In this document: in pieces, positions 34,851 to 43,955 of the stretch
How the letters are laid out: each line of letters starts with the position of its first letter
Position numbering within the stretch: position 1 is the stretch's first letter
From: Pyrinomonadaceae bacterium
GTDB lineage: Bacteria > Acidobacteriota > Blastocatellia > Pyrinomonadales > Pyrinomonadaceae
NCBI GenBank assembly: GCA_019694395.1
Contig: JAIBCC010000005.1
Span: 147,863 to 211,862, forward strand
DNA: 64,000 bases
Reading direction: 5' to 3'
Program-made: the position numbers and the translations under genes
Notes under the pieces: generated by a model
Told to the model about the DNA's origin: nothing
Databases searched by the model: none
Seen by the model: only the letters and a program-made list of their open reading frames with translations

Positions 34851-36865
34851 TAATTTTGTTTTGCTTTCCACTTCGGATAATCAACATCCAAAAGTTTTTG
34901 CGGACTGTTCGTGTAATAGTTGTAACCCGTTCGACGCTCGATTTCGATGTCAGCCAGATTTGCTCTTAAAACTTTGTCACGCCCAATAAATATCGGACGA
35001 TTAGTTGGAATTTCGTAAAATCTTGCCCACAACGGCGGAGCATTTTTGTCTTGGACGACCACGCGGTCAAAGCCTCTCGGCGCATCTTTGACGGGAATAT
35101 TTTCTGTTTTTATGCCTGTAATTTTTGTTTGTTCAAACCATTTTACAGCCGATTCAATCGCCTCAACAATTTCCGGCGAAGGATTTTTAATTTCCATCAG
35201 AAATTTGACGATTCCGACACTTTCATAGCCGCTCAAACTGATTGGTTCAAAGTTTCGCGCGGGTGCCGGTTCGAGCGTAAATTCATCGTGTTGAGCGCAC
35301 CAAACTGTTTTGACTCCATTGATTTTGACCTGAGTTTTCAGAATGACATCAATTCCCTTTTGCACGGCTTTTTCCGCTTTTGCCCGCCGTTCTTCATCTA
35401 CAAAAAGATAATCAGGCTTTTTGTTTGCAATTTCCCGCAAAAACTCCAAAACACCAACCATTGCGTCATCATTGTAGGTGATGTGTGTGTAATAACCTTT
35501 TTTTAACGGGAAAAATTGCGGAAAACCGCCGTTTTCGTATTGGGATGAAAGGAGGTAATCCAAACCTTTGAAAAAAGCCTCTTTGAAAACAGGGATTTCG
35601 GGGCGATTTGGATTTGAATTGGTCAAGCCGGTAATGACTCTAGCCAGATAAGCCGATTGCGTATAACTGGTTCGATTGTCAATCGTCGTTTCGGAAATAT
35701 CGGACTTTTTTGCAGTGATCTCGTTTTTTTGTTTGGCGGTTAAAAGTGCCGCCTGATCCTCATTCTTTTCCCAACCGCCGTTTACTTTTTGATAAACCAA
35801 AAGCTGATTGGCAATCGTCACGGCTTCATCGGTCGGATACCAAATCGGCTGACGTTTCAAAATATCGGTTCCCCATTCAACCGTTTTGAAAACGCCTGAA
35901 ACTTTAGCTTTTGAATCCGGGGCTTTCGGATTCCAACCGTCTTCGCCTTTTAAAAAATTTTCGGCGGAAAATTGTTTGGCTTCGTCTTCGGTTAATTGGT
36001 GCGACCAAGCGACTCTGGCTGAATTATTTGCGCCTTGTCCGCTCGATTTGAATTCAGCAAAATAAGCCGTTTTTTCGCGTTCGGGCTGCCAATGATGCCA
36101 ACCTTCAGGGCGAATATGTCCGCCCATTTCGGTTTCGAGATAAACCGTTCGTCCGTAATCGCGCCACGGACGACCGAGATAAACGCCTTTGACTGAACTT
36201 TCTGCCGTCAATTTGGATTTAATAAAAATCAAACCGCTTGGTTCATCCGCCGCAAACCGCATCGGCGCGGCAATGTAGCCATCGGTTTTGCTGTGGATTT
36301 CACAATTTTCAAAAACTGCGGCGGCTTGCCCGAAAATAAAATCAACCGAGCCTTCGATATACGAATCAACAAAATATTGCCGTCCGCGCCGGGTGTAAAG
36401 CGTGTCCTGCCAAGCTAAAAATCGGCATTTTTTAAAAATTGTGCGATCTGAATCGCTGACCACGGCAACCGCCTGCGAACCGACTCCGAACGAATTTTCA
36501 AACGTAATATTTTCGGCGTAAAAATCGTGTCCGGCAACAAAAAAAGCAAACGCCGCTGAGGTCGAACCCGCATCTTTATTGGAAATTTTGAAAGTTAATT
36601 TGGTAGTTTCGGCATTATCGCCAATTAAGGAAACAAATGGTTTAGTGGCGGGAATGCTGATTTGTTCTTCGTAAACGCCGGGTTTGATCCGAATTGTAAA
36701 ACGGCTTTTGTTGTTTTCGGGAACTTTGGCAATTGCCTCGGAAACGGTTTTGACATCGCCCGAACCGTCTGCCGCTACTACAATTTCATCTTTTGCCGTT
36801 GCACTAAAAGCAACAAAAACACTAAAAATAAGAACTAAAAATACTTGGAAAAATTTTGTAACCAC
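34850..36865 (-). CDS. Bifunctional pectin methylesterase (CE8)-pectate lyase (PL10)
   Basis: A 671-residue secreted fusion. Residues 25-300 are a CE8 beta-helix with GVYEEQISIPATKPFVSLIGD, QDTLYTRRGRQYFVDSYIEGSVDFIFG (catalytic Asp and Asp) and YLGRPWRDYGRTVYL (Arg, Trp). A linker leads to PL10 at about 345-665: YQKVNGGWEKNEDQ, SSQYENGGFPQFFPL, HITYNDDAMVGVL, WCAQHDEFTLEPAPARNFEP and RTGYNYY. The esterase would expose free galacturonate for the lyase on the same chain. The start is GTG at 36865; VTKFFQVFLVLIFSVFVAFS forms the leader. It follows a terminator for the second receptor. Confidence 0.93.
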   Translation of the reverse strand: MVTKFFQVFLVLIFSVFVAFSATAKDEIVVAADGSGDVKTVSEAIAKVPENNKSRFTIRIKPGVYEEQISIPATKPFVSLIGDNAETTKLTFKISNKDAGSTSAAFAFFVAGHDFYAENITFENSFGVGSQAVAVVSDSDRTIFKKCRFLAWQDTLYTRRGRQYFVDSYIEGSVDFIFGQAAAVFENCEIHSKTDGYIAAPMRFAADEPSGLIFIKSKLTAESSVKGVYLGRPWRDYGRTVYLETEMGGHIRPEGWHHWQPEREKTAYFAEFKSSGQGANNSARVAWSHQLTEDEAKQFSAENFLKGEDGWNPKAPDSKAKVSGVFKTVEWGTDILKRQPIWYPTDEAVTIANQLLVYQKVNGGWEKNEDQAALLTAKQKNEITAKKSDISETTIDNRTSYTQSAYLARVITGLTNSNPNRPEIPVFKEAFFKGLDYLLSSQYENGGFPQFFPLKKGYYTHITYNDDAMVGVLEFLREIANKKPDYLFVDEERRAKAEKAVQKGIDVILKTQVKINGVKTVWCAQHDEFTLEPAPARNFEPISLSGYESVGIVKFLMEIKNPSPEIVEAIESAVKWFEQTKITGIKTENIPVKDAPRGFDRVVVQDKNAPPLWARFYEIPTNRPIFIGRDKVLRANLADIEIERRTGYNYYTNSPQKLLDVDYPKWKAKQN

Positions 36866-36882
36866 TTTTTTTATATTTTCCT

Positions 36883-36932
36883 AAAAATGCCGCAACACCA
36901 TTAGATGTAAACAAATAGTGTTACGGCATTTT
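36883..36932 (-). terminator. Rho-independent terminator after the second receptor gene
   Basis: Minus strand AAAATGCCG-T-AACAC (36918-36932) pairs with GTGTT-G-CGGCATTTTT (36883-36898) around a 19-base loop, ending in a T run. It is 28 bases after the receptor stop. Confidence 0.75.
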
Positions 36933-36959
36933 ATTTCAAACAACTAATTTACTATCAAA

Positions 36960-39900
36960 TTAGAAGGTGAATCTTGCTCCTAATTGAATATCTCTCGGCA
37001 AGTTTCTTTGAGCGTTGGCAAATCCAAAAGTTGAAGTAGAACCAACCGAAGGACTTAGATTCAACCCGGTCAAATAAACCCAGTTCAGCACATTGATTCC
37101 TTCAACCCGAACCTGTAATTTCATTCCTTCACGAATCGTAAAGTTTTTGGTCAAACCGGCATCGAATTTTTGGAACGGCTGATTGCGGAAATTGTTCAAG
37201 GTATATGGCATATATCTCAAAACATTCTGCGTAGAAGTTGTATAGTTATTGCCAAATGACGGAACTGTCAGCGCACCTGTAGCCGGATTGGTCAACAGGA
37301 AACCCGAGGTATCAAAAGCCGGAATATCAACCCCATATTTTCGACCTTGGCTGTCATACTGACCAAGTTTATTTTTCAATTTGGTCGGATCACCGTTGTA
37401 ATAAACGTTCGGTAAAATCAGCGGCTCACCGCTTTGCCATTCAAAAATGCCTTGCAGCTGCCAACCGCCTAAGATTCCGTCGATCCATTTATTCCAATTG
37501 CTTCCGAACGCTCTTTTTCTACCAACCGGAATTTCGTAAATTGTCGAAAAAGTAAAGCGATGCGGACGGCTTCCGGTCGAGATCATATCCGTTAATTCAG
37601 CATCCTGCGGATTCAATTTACGGACTTTTTCGTGGTCATACGAGAATGTATATGAACCGTTGAAAGTCAATCCTTGGGTATAGCGTTTTACGGCTTGCAA
37701 TTGAAGCGAACCAAAATCGCTGCTTCCGTTATACGAAGTCGTTACTAAATCCTGGAATTGCGGATTTGCCGTCAGCAATCTGAAACGGGCAAGTGTGCTG
37801 GCGTTCCAGGTTGAATTAGTTGGCACTAAGCCTCTGAAAGGATTAGCCACAGTAGTTGTCAAAAATGTATTGACACTGGAAATTGCATTAGTAATGGTGG
37901 TGTAATCCGTAACCCCTGCCAAGTTATTCAGGTATTGGGCGGGAACATAATTTAACTGATTAAAGACCGGTAAATTATACCCGTGTGAATAAACGGCATC
38001 GGCACTAAAACCAACTTTGAAAGGTAATTCCCGTTGAATACCGGCAACGGCTCTCATATAGTTCGCATTTTGACGTTCATACGGTAAAACCGAAGCTGAC
38101 GGACCGGTTGAACCGACTGAACCTAAAGTATTTCCAACTGATGTGACCAAACCGAGCGCCGATCCGGTTGCCGGATTTAATCCGGTTGGAAAAGGATTAT
38201 TAATTGTTCCGACAAAAGTTAAACCATTATCAGCCGAGGCTTGAAAAGTCGTAGATGGAGTAAATCCGACCTGAACTGACGAGGCAGTAATTCCGGCAAG
38301 TTGGAACGGTGCAGTAAAGATTCCGAATCCTGCTCGAAGAACTGTTTTATCATTCCACGCAAAAGAAGCTCCGATTCGCGGTTGAAAATTATTTCTATCG
38401 GTTGATTGCTGCGGTTTTTTACCACTGTCGGCAAAGATCAATCCGCCTGCCAAGCTCTGAAATGCATTGCTTGGAATTCCAGCCGGCACGCTGGCATTGT
38501 AGTTATTCAAGGCAGCGGCTTGAAGCGGGTTTGCGATAGTTGGATTGTATCCAACCACAATTTTTCCGTTCGCTTCACGAAGTCCGCCTTCTATTTCATA
38601 TCTAAAGCCTAAATTTAATGACAATCTTTGGGTAACGCGCCAATCATCCTGGAAGAAATATCCTTGGTAATTTGAAGCAACATTATAACCAACGCCTTGA
38701 TCTAAAGTTCCGCTGGTGACATAGCCCAGCAAAAATGAAGCCAAATCACGTCCGACTGCACCGGCTCCATTGATCGAAGAATTTGTTGTGATCAAAGAAC
38801 CTGATGATGCCTGAGTAGTAAAAGTTCCGGTGGTTGTAAAGTTTCCGGCGTTGTTTCCATTGGTGATTCTATCCTCAAAAAGACGGCGAATATCAATTCC
38901 ATATCTGAAAGTATGATTTCCGGCAATTTGAGTAAATGTCGGCTGCACCGATACTTCATTAAATGCTCTGGTCAATCCTTCGTTATAATCCGAACGCTGC
39001 GGTCCCCAGGTTGTATAGTTGGTAAAATTAAACCGTGGCAGCATCGTTGAAGTGCTGATTGCCGAAATTCCCGTAAATCCCAAAGCAGAAGAGGAAATCG
39101 GATTTGCCGGAACTCTTTGCTGTTTGAAATTGTTGTAATTTCCTTTGATGTCGAGAATTAATTTGGAAGATAAGGTAGCAGTATAATCTACGTTTCCGCC
39201 TCTGTTTTTGCGATATTCAAAACCTCTGGTAAACGCATCGTCCGTTTCAAGGTAATTGAATTTATCGTCATAATGCGAGCTCCAAAAAACCTTACCGAAA
39301 ATCTTTTGACTATCACTGATGTTGTGATCAATTCTCGTCAAAACTGTTTTATACGGAATAATATTGGTTTCATTGGTAAAATAGTTATTAGTCAATCCGG
39401 GCAAATTTGGTAAGGGATATAAACTCAAAAATTTGAGTGCTGCCTGATTGATTTTACCGGTGGGTATAATGTTTCCGGCAAAAGGAGTCCGGCAAATTGT
39501 CGTTCCGCTGGAACTGGCAACACAAGCAGATGTTCCTTTAAAGGCAGTTGTCGGATCATAAATTAAAATACTTTGTCCCGGCGTTGAAGAAAGCAGTTCG
39601 GAAAAATCTCCGATTCTCATTTTGGCAGTTGGAACAGATAGTAAAACAGGTTGCGGAACTCTGTTATATGCCTGTTCATAAGCTGCCATAAAGAAAGTTT
39701 TATCTTTGATGATCGGACCGTTGACCTGTCCGCCAATACGATAATAGTGACGGCTCGGACGGTCTTGTCCGGCGGCATTACTGTAAAAATTATTGGCTGT
39801 AAATGGAGTGCTTCGGTCAAAATAGTAAGCCGAGCCGTGCAGTTTATTAGTTCCGTTCTTAACTGCGACATTGACCGTTGAGCCGCCGGTAAAACCGTTT

Positions 39901-40592
39901 TGTGCGTCAAAACTGCTGGTTTGAATTTTGAATTGCGAAACTGCATCTGCCGGAGGCGTATAAGCGACCGCGCCGTCAAAAGCAAGGTTCGGAGAACCGT
40001 CAAGCGTAATCAGGTTGCCGCTTGCACCGTTTGAACGAAACGATGCCAGATTCCCGTTAGAAGTCGGACCAACAAACTGCGGGTTTCCGGTATATGAAAC
40101 GCCGGGAGCCTGGGTAGCTAAAAGATATGCGGCTCCTTCTGAAAGCGGAAGTTCTTCGATTTGTCTTTGTGAAATAACCACTCCGGTTGTTACCGAACCT
40201 TTTTCAACTATTTCATTATCAGCGACAACCGTTACCTGCTGAGCGGCTGTTCCTACTTCCAATTTAACATCCACTGCCAATCGGTCATTAACATTAACAA
40301 CTATTTGGTCACGGACAGACGTTTTGAAACCTTCTCCGGTAACCGTCACAGTATATTTTCCCGGATTTAGAAAAGCAGCTGTATAATTGCCATCATCATT
40401 AGTTTTAACTGTCACTGAAACATTAGTGTCAGCATTTCTGACAACTACGGTGGCACCGGGAATAACTGCCCCGTTAGGATCACTTACGTTTCCCGTAATT
40501 GTTCCTCTGGATTCTTGAGCAAAGGCTAAACCTATATTTAATATCAATAACAAAGAAAGAAAAACACACGTTTTTAATACTTGAAACTTCAT
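36960..40592 (-). CDS. TonB-dependent outer-membrane receptor, Oar-like (second copy)
   Basis: A 1210-residue outer-membrane protein with leader (to about residue 26), carboxypeptidase-regulatory-like domain (GNVSDPNGAVIPGATVVVR, residues 30-115), plug-like region (VVISQRQIEELPLSEGAAYL, GNLITLDGSPN) and a barrel ending IQLGARFTF. Its architecture mirrors the 20990 gene but their sequences differ widely, so they probably take up different fragments. No SusD partner follows. The gene has its own promoter candidate (40644-40672) with the operator over the -10 box, and its own terminator. It diverges from the regulator gene at 40917. Confidence 0.9.
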   Translation of the reverse strand: MKFQVLKTCVFLSLLLILNIGLAFAQESRGTITGNVSDPNGAVIPGATVVVRNADTNVSVTVKTNDDGNYTAAFLNPGKYTVTVTGEGFKTSVRDQIVVNVNDRLAVDVKLEVGTAAQQVTVVADNEIVEKGSVTTGVVISQRQIEELPLSEGAAYLLATQAPGVSYTGNPQFVGPTSNGNLASFRSNGASGNLITLDGSPNLAFDGAVAYTPPADAVSQFKIQTSSFDAQNGFTGGSTVNVAVKNGTNKLHGSAYYFDRSTPFTANNFYSNAAGQDRPSRHYYRIGGQVNGPIIKDKTFFMAAYEQAYNRVPQPVLLSVPTAKMRIGDFSELLSSTPGQSILIYDPTTAFKGTSACVASSSGTTICRTPFAGNIIPTGKINQAALKFLSLYPLPNLPGLTNNYFTNETNIIPYKTVLTRIDHNISDSQKIFGKVFWSSHYDDKFNYLETDDAFTRGFEYRKNRGGNVDYTATLSSKLILDIKGNYNNFKQQRVPANPISSSALGFTGISAISTSTMLPRFNFTNYTTWGPQRSDYNEGLTRAFNEVSVQPTFTQIAGNHTFRYGIDIRRLFEDRITNGNNAGNFTTTGTFTTQASSGSLITTNSSINGAGAVGRDLASFLLGYVTSGTLDQGVGYNVASNYQGYFFQDDWRVTQRLSLNLGFRYEIEGGLREANGKIVVGYNPTIANPLQAAALNNYNASVPAGIPSNAFQSLAGGLIFADSGKKPQQSTDRNNFQPRIGASFAWNDKTVLRAGFGIFTAPFQLAGITASSVQVGFTPSTTFQASADNGLTFVGTINNPFPTGLNPATGSALGLVTSVGNTLGSVGSTGPSASVLPYERQNANYMRAVAGIQRELPFKVGFSADAVYSHGYNLPVFNQLNYVPAQYLNNLAGVTDYTTITNAISSVNTFLTTTVANPFRGLVPTNSTWNASTLARFRLLTANPQFQDLVTTSYNGSSDFGSLQLQAVKRYTQGLTFNGSYTFSYDHEKVRKLNPQDAELTDMISTGSRPHRFTFSTIYEIPVGRKRAFGSNWNKWIDGILGGWQLQGIFEWQSGEPLILPNVYYNGDPTKLKNKLGQYDSQGRKYGVDIPAFDTSGFLLTNPATGALTVPSFGNNYTTSTQNVLRYMPYTLNNFRNQPFQKFDAGLTKNFTIREGMKLQVRVEGINVLNWVYLTGLNLSPSVGSTSTFGFANAQRNLPRDIQLGARFTF

Positions 40593-40629
40593 AACGCTAA
40601 ATTAACTCCGAAACTCTTACAATTTTATC

Positions 40630-40646
40630 TATTGGTCTTACCAATA
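40630..40646. promoter_or_regulatory. FadR-type operator over the receptor promoter
   Basis: TATTGGTCTTACCAATA, a near-perfect palindrome with TGGT-N3-ACCA. It overlaps the -10 box of the minus-strand promoter at 40644-40649, which suits repression. Confidence 0.65.
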
Positions 40647-40672
40647 ATAGATTCTTTTTTTTTATAAGGCAA
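40644..40672 (-). promoter_or_regulatory. Sigma70-like promoter of the second receptor
   Basis: Minus strand TTGCCT (40667-40672), 17-base spacer, TATTAT (40644-40649). The receptor ATG is about 45 bases downstream of the expected start point. Confidence 0.5.
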
Positions 40673-40825
40673 ATGAAATTTATTAATTCTAAAAAAACAG
40701 ATAGCTGCTATTCTTTATTTCTCAATGTAAGACTAATAATTGCTTCAATTTGCTGATTTAGCTGCCCAATTATGAGTTTTTTTAACAAACTATTATAAAC
40801 TTAACCAATGAAGTAATTTTAATTA

Positions 40826-40842
40826 ATAAGGTTTTACCAATT
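40826..40842. promoter_or_regulatory. FadR-type operator-like site before the regulator gene
   Basis: ATAAGGTTTTACCAATT: AGGT-N3-ACCA, one mismatch in the half-site. It is 75 bases before the regulator ATG, suggesting self-control. Confidence 0.5.
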
Positions 40843-40916
40843 AAAATAATATTTGGTGATTAATATTAAAAGGTGTTATTATTCTAGCCGCATTCAATAG
40901 TATTATTTATTAAGGT

Positions 40917-41666
40917 ATGACCACTGCGAAAAATAAAAAATTTAAACCGATAAACAACGAAAGCAGCAGTAATATTTCACAAGAGGTTGTTTCACGGTTA
41001 CGCGATATGATCCACCGCGGAGAAATTAAAGCCGGTGATAAACTGCCGCCTGAAAGGGATTTAGCAAAATTATTAAATGTCAGCCGCCCGACTTTACGCG
41101 CCGGAATTCGTTCTCTGGTAGCAATCGGAGTTTTACAATCAAAACAGGGCGCGGGAACTTTTGTAGTTAATAATGAAGGTCCGCCGAGTTTAGACGGTAA
41201 TCAGCTCAGATTATTAGCTTCGTTGCGCGGTTTTACTAATTCTGAAATGTTTGAAGCACGTCTGGCACTGGAAATGTCAGTTGCCGGATTAGCGGCGGAA
41301 AGAGCAACGTCCGACCAGCTTGCTTCATTAGCTGAAGAATTAGCCGGAATTTTCGGCTCGATCGATGAACCTGAACAGTTTTTGGTTCACGATATGAATT
41401 TTCACCAATTGGTCGCGGCGGCTTCAGGCAACCGGATTTTGACTTCGTTAATGAATATGGTGGCAACCATTCTTTTTGACGTTCGCAGTAAAACCGTGAA
41501 ACGGGCGCGGGATCTAAAAGAATCTGCTGAAATGCACCGCATTATTTATCGGGCAATCCGTGACAGAAAAGTAGAGGATGCGCGTAACGCAATGCGTGAA
41601 CATCTTTTGAATGCTCAAGCTGCTCAGGCTAAAGAAATGGAGATCGGCGAAAACGGCAAAAAGTAA
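40917..41666 (+). CDS. FadR-subfamily GntR regulator, probable uronate repressor
   Basis: A 249-residue cytoplasmic repressor-type protein. Residues 20-85 form the winged helix (QEVVSRLRDMIHRGEIKAGDKLPPERDLAKLLNVSRPTLRAGIRSL, then QGAGTFVVN on the wing). Residues 100-235 form the FCD ligand domain with Asp/His metal-ligand positions in VHDMNFHQLVA, EMHRIIYRAI and MREHLLNAQ. UxuR and ExuR, which respond to uronates, are in this group. Matching TGGT-N3-ACCA sites are at 8488, 8634, 24768, 40630 and 40826. It converges with galT with 2 bases between stops. Ligand identity (uronate or KDG) is inferred from the targets. Confidence 0.88.
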   Translation: MTTAKNKKFKPINNESSSNISQEVVSRLRDMIHRGEIKAGDKLPPERDLAKLLNVSRPTLRAGIRSLVAIGVLQSKQGAGTFVVNNEGPPSLDGNQLRLLASLRGFTNSEMFEARLALEMSVAGLAAERATSDQLASLAEELAGIFGSIDEPEQFLVHDMNFHQLVAAASGNRILTSLMNMVATILFDVRSKTVKRARDLKESAEMHRIIYRAIRDRKVEDARNAMREHLLNAQAAQAKEMEIGENGKK

Positions 41667-41668
41667 TT

Positions 41669-42682
41669 TTATCCTAATTCCTGTAAGCGTTTCGCAGCAT
41701 ATTCGGGCGTAATGTCTCTTTGCGGACTGCCCAAAAGTTCAAAACCAACCAAAAATTTTCTGACGGTAGCCGATCTCAATAAAGGCGGATAGAAATGTGC
41801 ATGAAAATGAAAGTCGTGTTTCTGTTCCGTATTAAAGGCGTTCTGGTGAAATCCCATACTATACGGAAAAGAAACATCAAAAACCTTGTCATAGCGTGAA
41901 GTAATTTCCCGCAAAATATCGGCTAAATCAAATCTTTCCTGTTCGTTGATCTCGGTGAAATCTCCGAAATGACGTTTGGAAATAATCATCGTTTCAAACG
42001 GATAAATTGCCCAAAAAGGAACCAGAACGGCAAAATTTTCATTTTCGTAAACGACTCTTTCCGCTTTACTTAGCTCAAGTTTCAGATAATCACAGAGCAG
42101 GCAGGAATTATGTTTTTGCTTGTAATCGGCAAATGATTTAAGTTCTTTACTCAATTCATTTGGAACGCTTTCGCTTGCCCAAATCTGTCCGTGCGGATGA
42201 GGGTTACTGCTTCCCATCATTTCGCCGCGATTCTCAAAAATTTGGACGGATTTAATAAAATCATTTTGACTCAAATTTTCGGCTTGCGCCTTCCACGTCT
42301 CGACAACTTTTGCAATATCAACGGTTTGCATTTTTCCCAAAGTCAAGCTGTGGTTTGGTGAAAAGCAAATCACGCGGCAAATTCCGCGCTCACTTTGCGA
42401 AATAAGCAAGTCATTTTCATTACTTTCGGATTTATCCAGATTCGGGTAAAGTGCCGCAAAATCATTGTCAAAAACAAAGACATCCGAATAATTCGGATTG
42501 ATTACTCCGCCGGAACGCGTATTTCCGGGGCAAAGATAACAATTCGGATCATATTGATTCAAAAAGTCACCGGCGACTTTTTCGACTTGTCCCTGCCATG
42601 GTCTTTGCGTGCGATGCGGAGAAACGACTAACCATTCTCCGGTCAATGGATTAAAGCGGCGATGCGGATGTTCAAAATTCAT
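41669..42682 (-). CDS. galT: Galactose-1-phosphate uridylyltransferase
   Basis: Transfers UMP between UDP-glucose and galactose 1-phosphate in the Leloir pathway. The 337-residue HIT-superfamily enzyme has NPLTGEWLVVSPHR, zinc ligands in CYLCPGNTRSGG, FSPNHSLTLGKM, the catalytic NPHPHGQIWAS motif with nucleophile His, CLLCDY, and HFHAHFYPPLLR at the end. Its ATG overlaps the galK stop by 4 bases. It is the last gene of the 15-gene minus-strand array. A second galT (62905) has the same motifs. Confidence 0.94.
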   Translation of the reverse strand: MNFEHPHRRFNPLTGEWLVVSPHRTQRPWQGQVEKVAGDFLNQYDPNCYLCPGNTRSGGVINPNYSDVFVFDNDFAALYPNLDKSESNENDLLISQSERGICRVICFSPNHSLTLGKMQTVDIAKVVETWKAQAENLSQNDFIKSVQIFENRGEMMGSSNPHPHGQIWASESVPNELSKELKSFADYKQKHNSCLLCDYLKLELSKAERVVYENENFAVLVPFWAIYPFETMIISKRHFGDFTEINEQERFDLADILREITSRYDKVFDVSFPYSMGFHQNAFNTEQKHDFHFHAHFYPPLLRSATVRKFLVGFELLGSPQRDITPEYAAKRLQELG

Positions 42683-43788
42683 TTTCTCTTAAAATTCTCG
42701 TTGATAAATTCCCGAAATTCAGCAGCATGATTTTTCTTGACCAAAGTAACGGTCGAACCACCAAAACCGCCGCCAAACATTCTTGAACCATAAACAATAT
42801 CTGTCCGTTGCCGGGCTAATGCGACCAACAAATCCAATTCATAGCAACTTACTTCGTAATCATTCTTTAGACTTTCGTGTGATTGCCACATCAAATCGCC
42901 AAAGGCTTGATAATCTTTTTGCGATAAAAACCCGGCGGCTTGTTTGGTGCGTTCATTTTCAGTAATGACATGACGGCAGCGTCTGACTATCGGTTCGGGC
43001 AAATGGTTTTCATAAAGTTTGAATTCCGCGTAAGTTAATTCGTGCAGCCATTCAATGTTTGGAAAAAATTGCTGTAAAATTTTCAGCCCGTCTTTGCAAT
43101 CCTGCCGACGATTATTGTATTCGCTGGAAGCTAATTCGTGCTTAACGCCCGAATCCGTAATTACAATTTCGACCTCATTAAAATCAATCGGAATCGGTTG
43201 ATATTCCAGTGTGTGACAATCAATCAAAATAGCGTGATGTTCCAAACCGATGGCGGAAGTAAGCTGATCCATAATTCCGCAATTAACTCCGATAAATTCG
43301 TGTTCGGTCTTTTGTCCGATCAGCGCAAGTTGTGTAGTTTCAATCGGTTGCCGGTTAACTTCGGTCAATGCGCGACCAACTGCGACCTCTAAAGCCGCCG
43401 AAGAAGAAACACCCGCCCCCTGTGGAATGTCGGAGTTAATCAGCAAATCGGTTGAATTTAAATTAACGCCTTTTTGCTCTAAAATTCGGGCAACGCCTTC
43501 GATATAATCAGTCCAACTATTCTTTTTTGAAAATGGCTGGTCGAGATTTATTTCGGCAAAATCATTCAAATTAAGTGATTTAACCCGAATAATTCTTGTA
43601 ACTGAACTGTTCGGATTTAATCCGGCAGCTACATAAACATTTTGTTCGATCGCCATCGGCAGAACAAAACCTTCGTCGTGATCGGTATGTTCTCCGATCA
43701 AATTAACTCTTCCCGGAGCTTTAAAAAGCTGAGGTTGATGCTGATAAAGTTCAGCAAACTCAGACTCTAATTTTTCCAAATCAATCAT
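42679..43788 (-). CDS. galK: Galactokinase
   Basis: Phosphorylates galactose at C1. The 369-residue GHMP kinase shows the substrate signature FKAPGRVNLIGEHTDHDEGFVLP, the ATP-binding IPQGAGVSSSAALEVAVG, the catalytic Asp region GVNCGIMDQLTSAIG and GSRMFGGGFGGSTVTLV near the C-terminus. The ATG at 43788 is used; a GTG at 43821 adds 11 poorly matching residues. It is coupled to galT and would use galactose freed by the GH2 enzyme and anomerised by GalM. Confidence 0.95.
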   Translation of the reverse strand: MIDLEKLESEFAELYQHQPQLFKAPGRVNLIGEHTDHDEGFVLPMAIEQNVYVAAGLNPNSSVTRIIRVKSLNLNDFAEINLDQPFSKKNSWTDYIEGVARILEQKGVNLNSTDLLINSDIPQGAGVSSSAALEVAVGRALTEVNRQPIETTQLALIGQKTEHEFIGVNCGIMDQLTSAIGLEHHAILIDCHTLEYQPIPIDFNEVEIVITDSGVKHELASSEYNNRRQDCKDGLKILQQFFPNIEWLHELTYAEFKLYENHLPEPIVRRCRHVITENERTKQAAGFLSQKDYQAFGDLMWQSHESLKNDYEVSCYELDLLVALARQRTDIVYGSRMFGGGFGGSTVTLVKKNHAAEFREFINENFKRK

Positions 43789-43849
43789 ATTTAAGACAAT
43801 TTGCCAATGTTTTGAACTCACAATTTATCGCGGTAACTTATTGCAAATA

Positions 43850-43863
43850 CACGCTGAAGCGTG
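43850..43863. repeat. Short palindrome CACGCT-GA-AGCGTG
   Basis: Six-base perfect arms in the 163-base gap between the CE20-like stop and galK start. Probably one more spacer-type hairpin; no T run on either side. Confidence 0.55.
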
Positions 43864-43917
43864 GACTCAAAACTTTTTATAAATCTTTAAAAACAAATCA
43901 GTTAGTCATAAAACACA

Positions 43918-43955
43918 CAATCTTTTTACTTTTTACTTTTGCCTTTTTACTTCAT
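43918..43955 (-). repeat. A-rich AAAGTAAAAAG repeat at the CE20-like stop
   Basis: Minus strand: after ...AAAAGATGA (stop 43952-43954) comes AGTAAAAAGGCAAAAGTAAA and onward. Fifth of six sites where this repeat starts at a stop codon. Confidence 0.8.

Larger units (their letters stand above)
40593..40916. other. 324-base divergent control region, receptor/regulator
   Basis: Strongly AT-rich gap between the second receptor and the GntR gene. It holds two FadR-type operator-like sites, extra half-sites TTAACCAAT (40801) and ATTTGGT (40851), and a receptor promoter. No gene is seen. The regulator start has AAGG 3 bases before its ATG. Confidence 0.6.
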
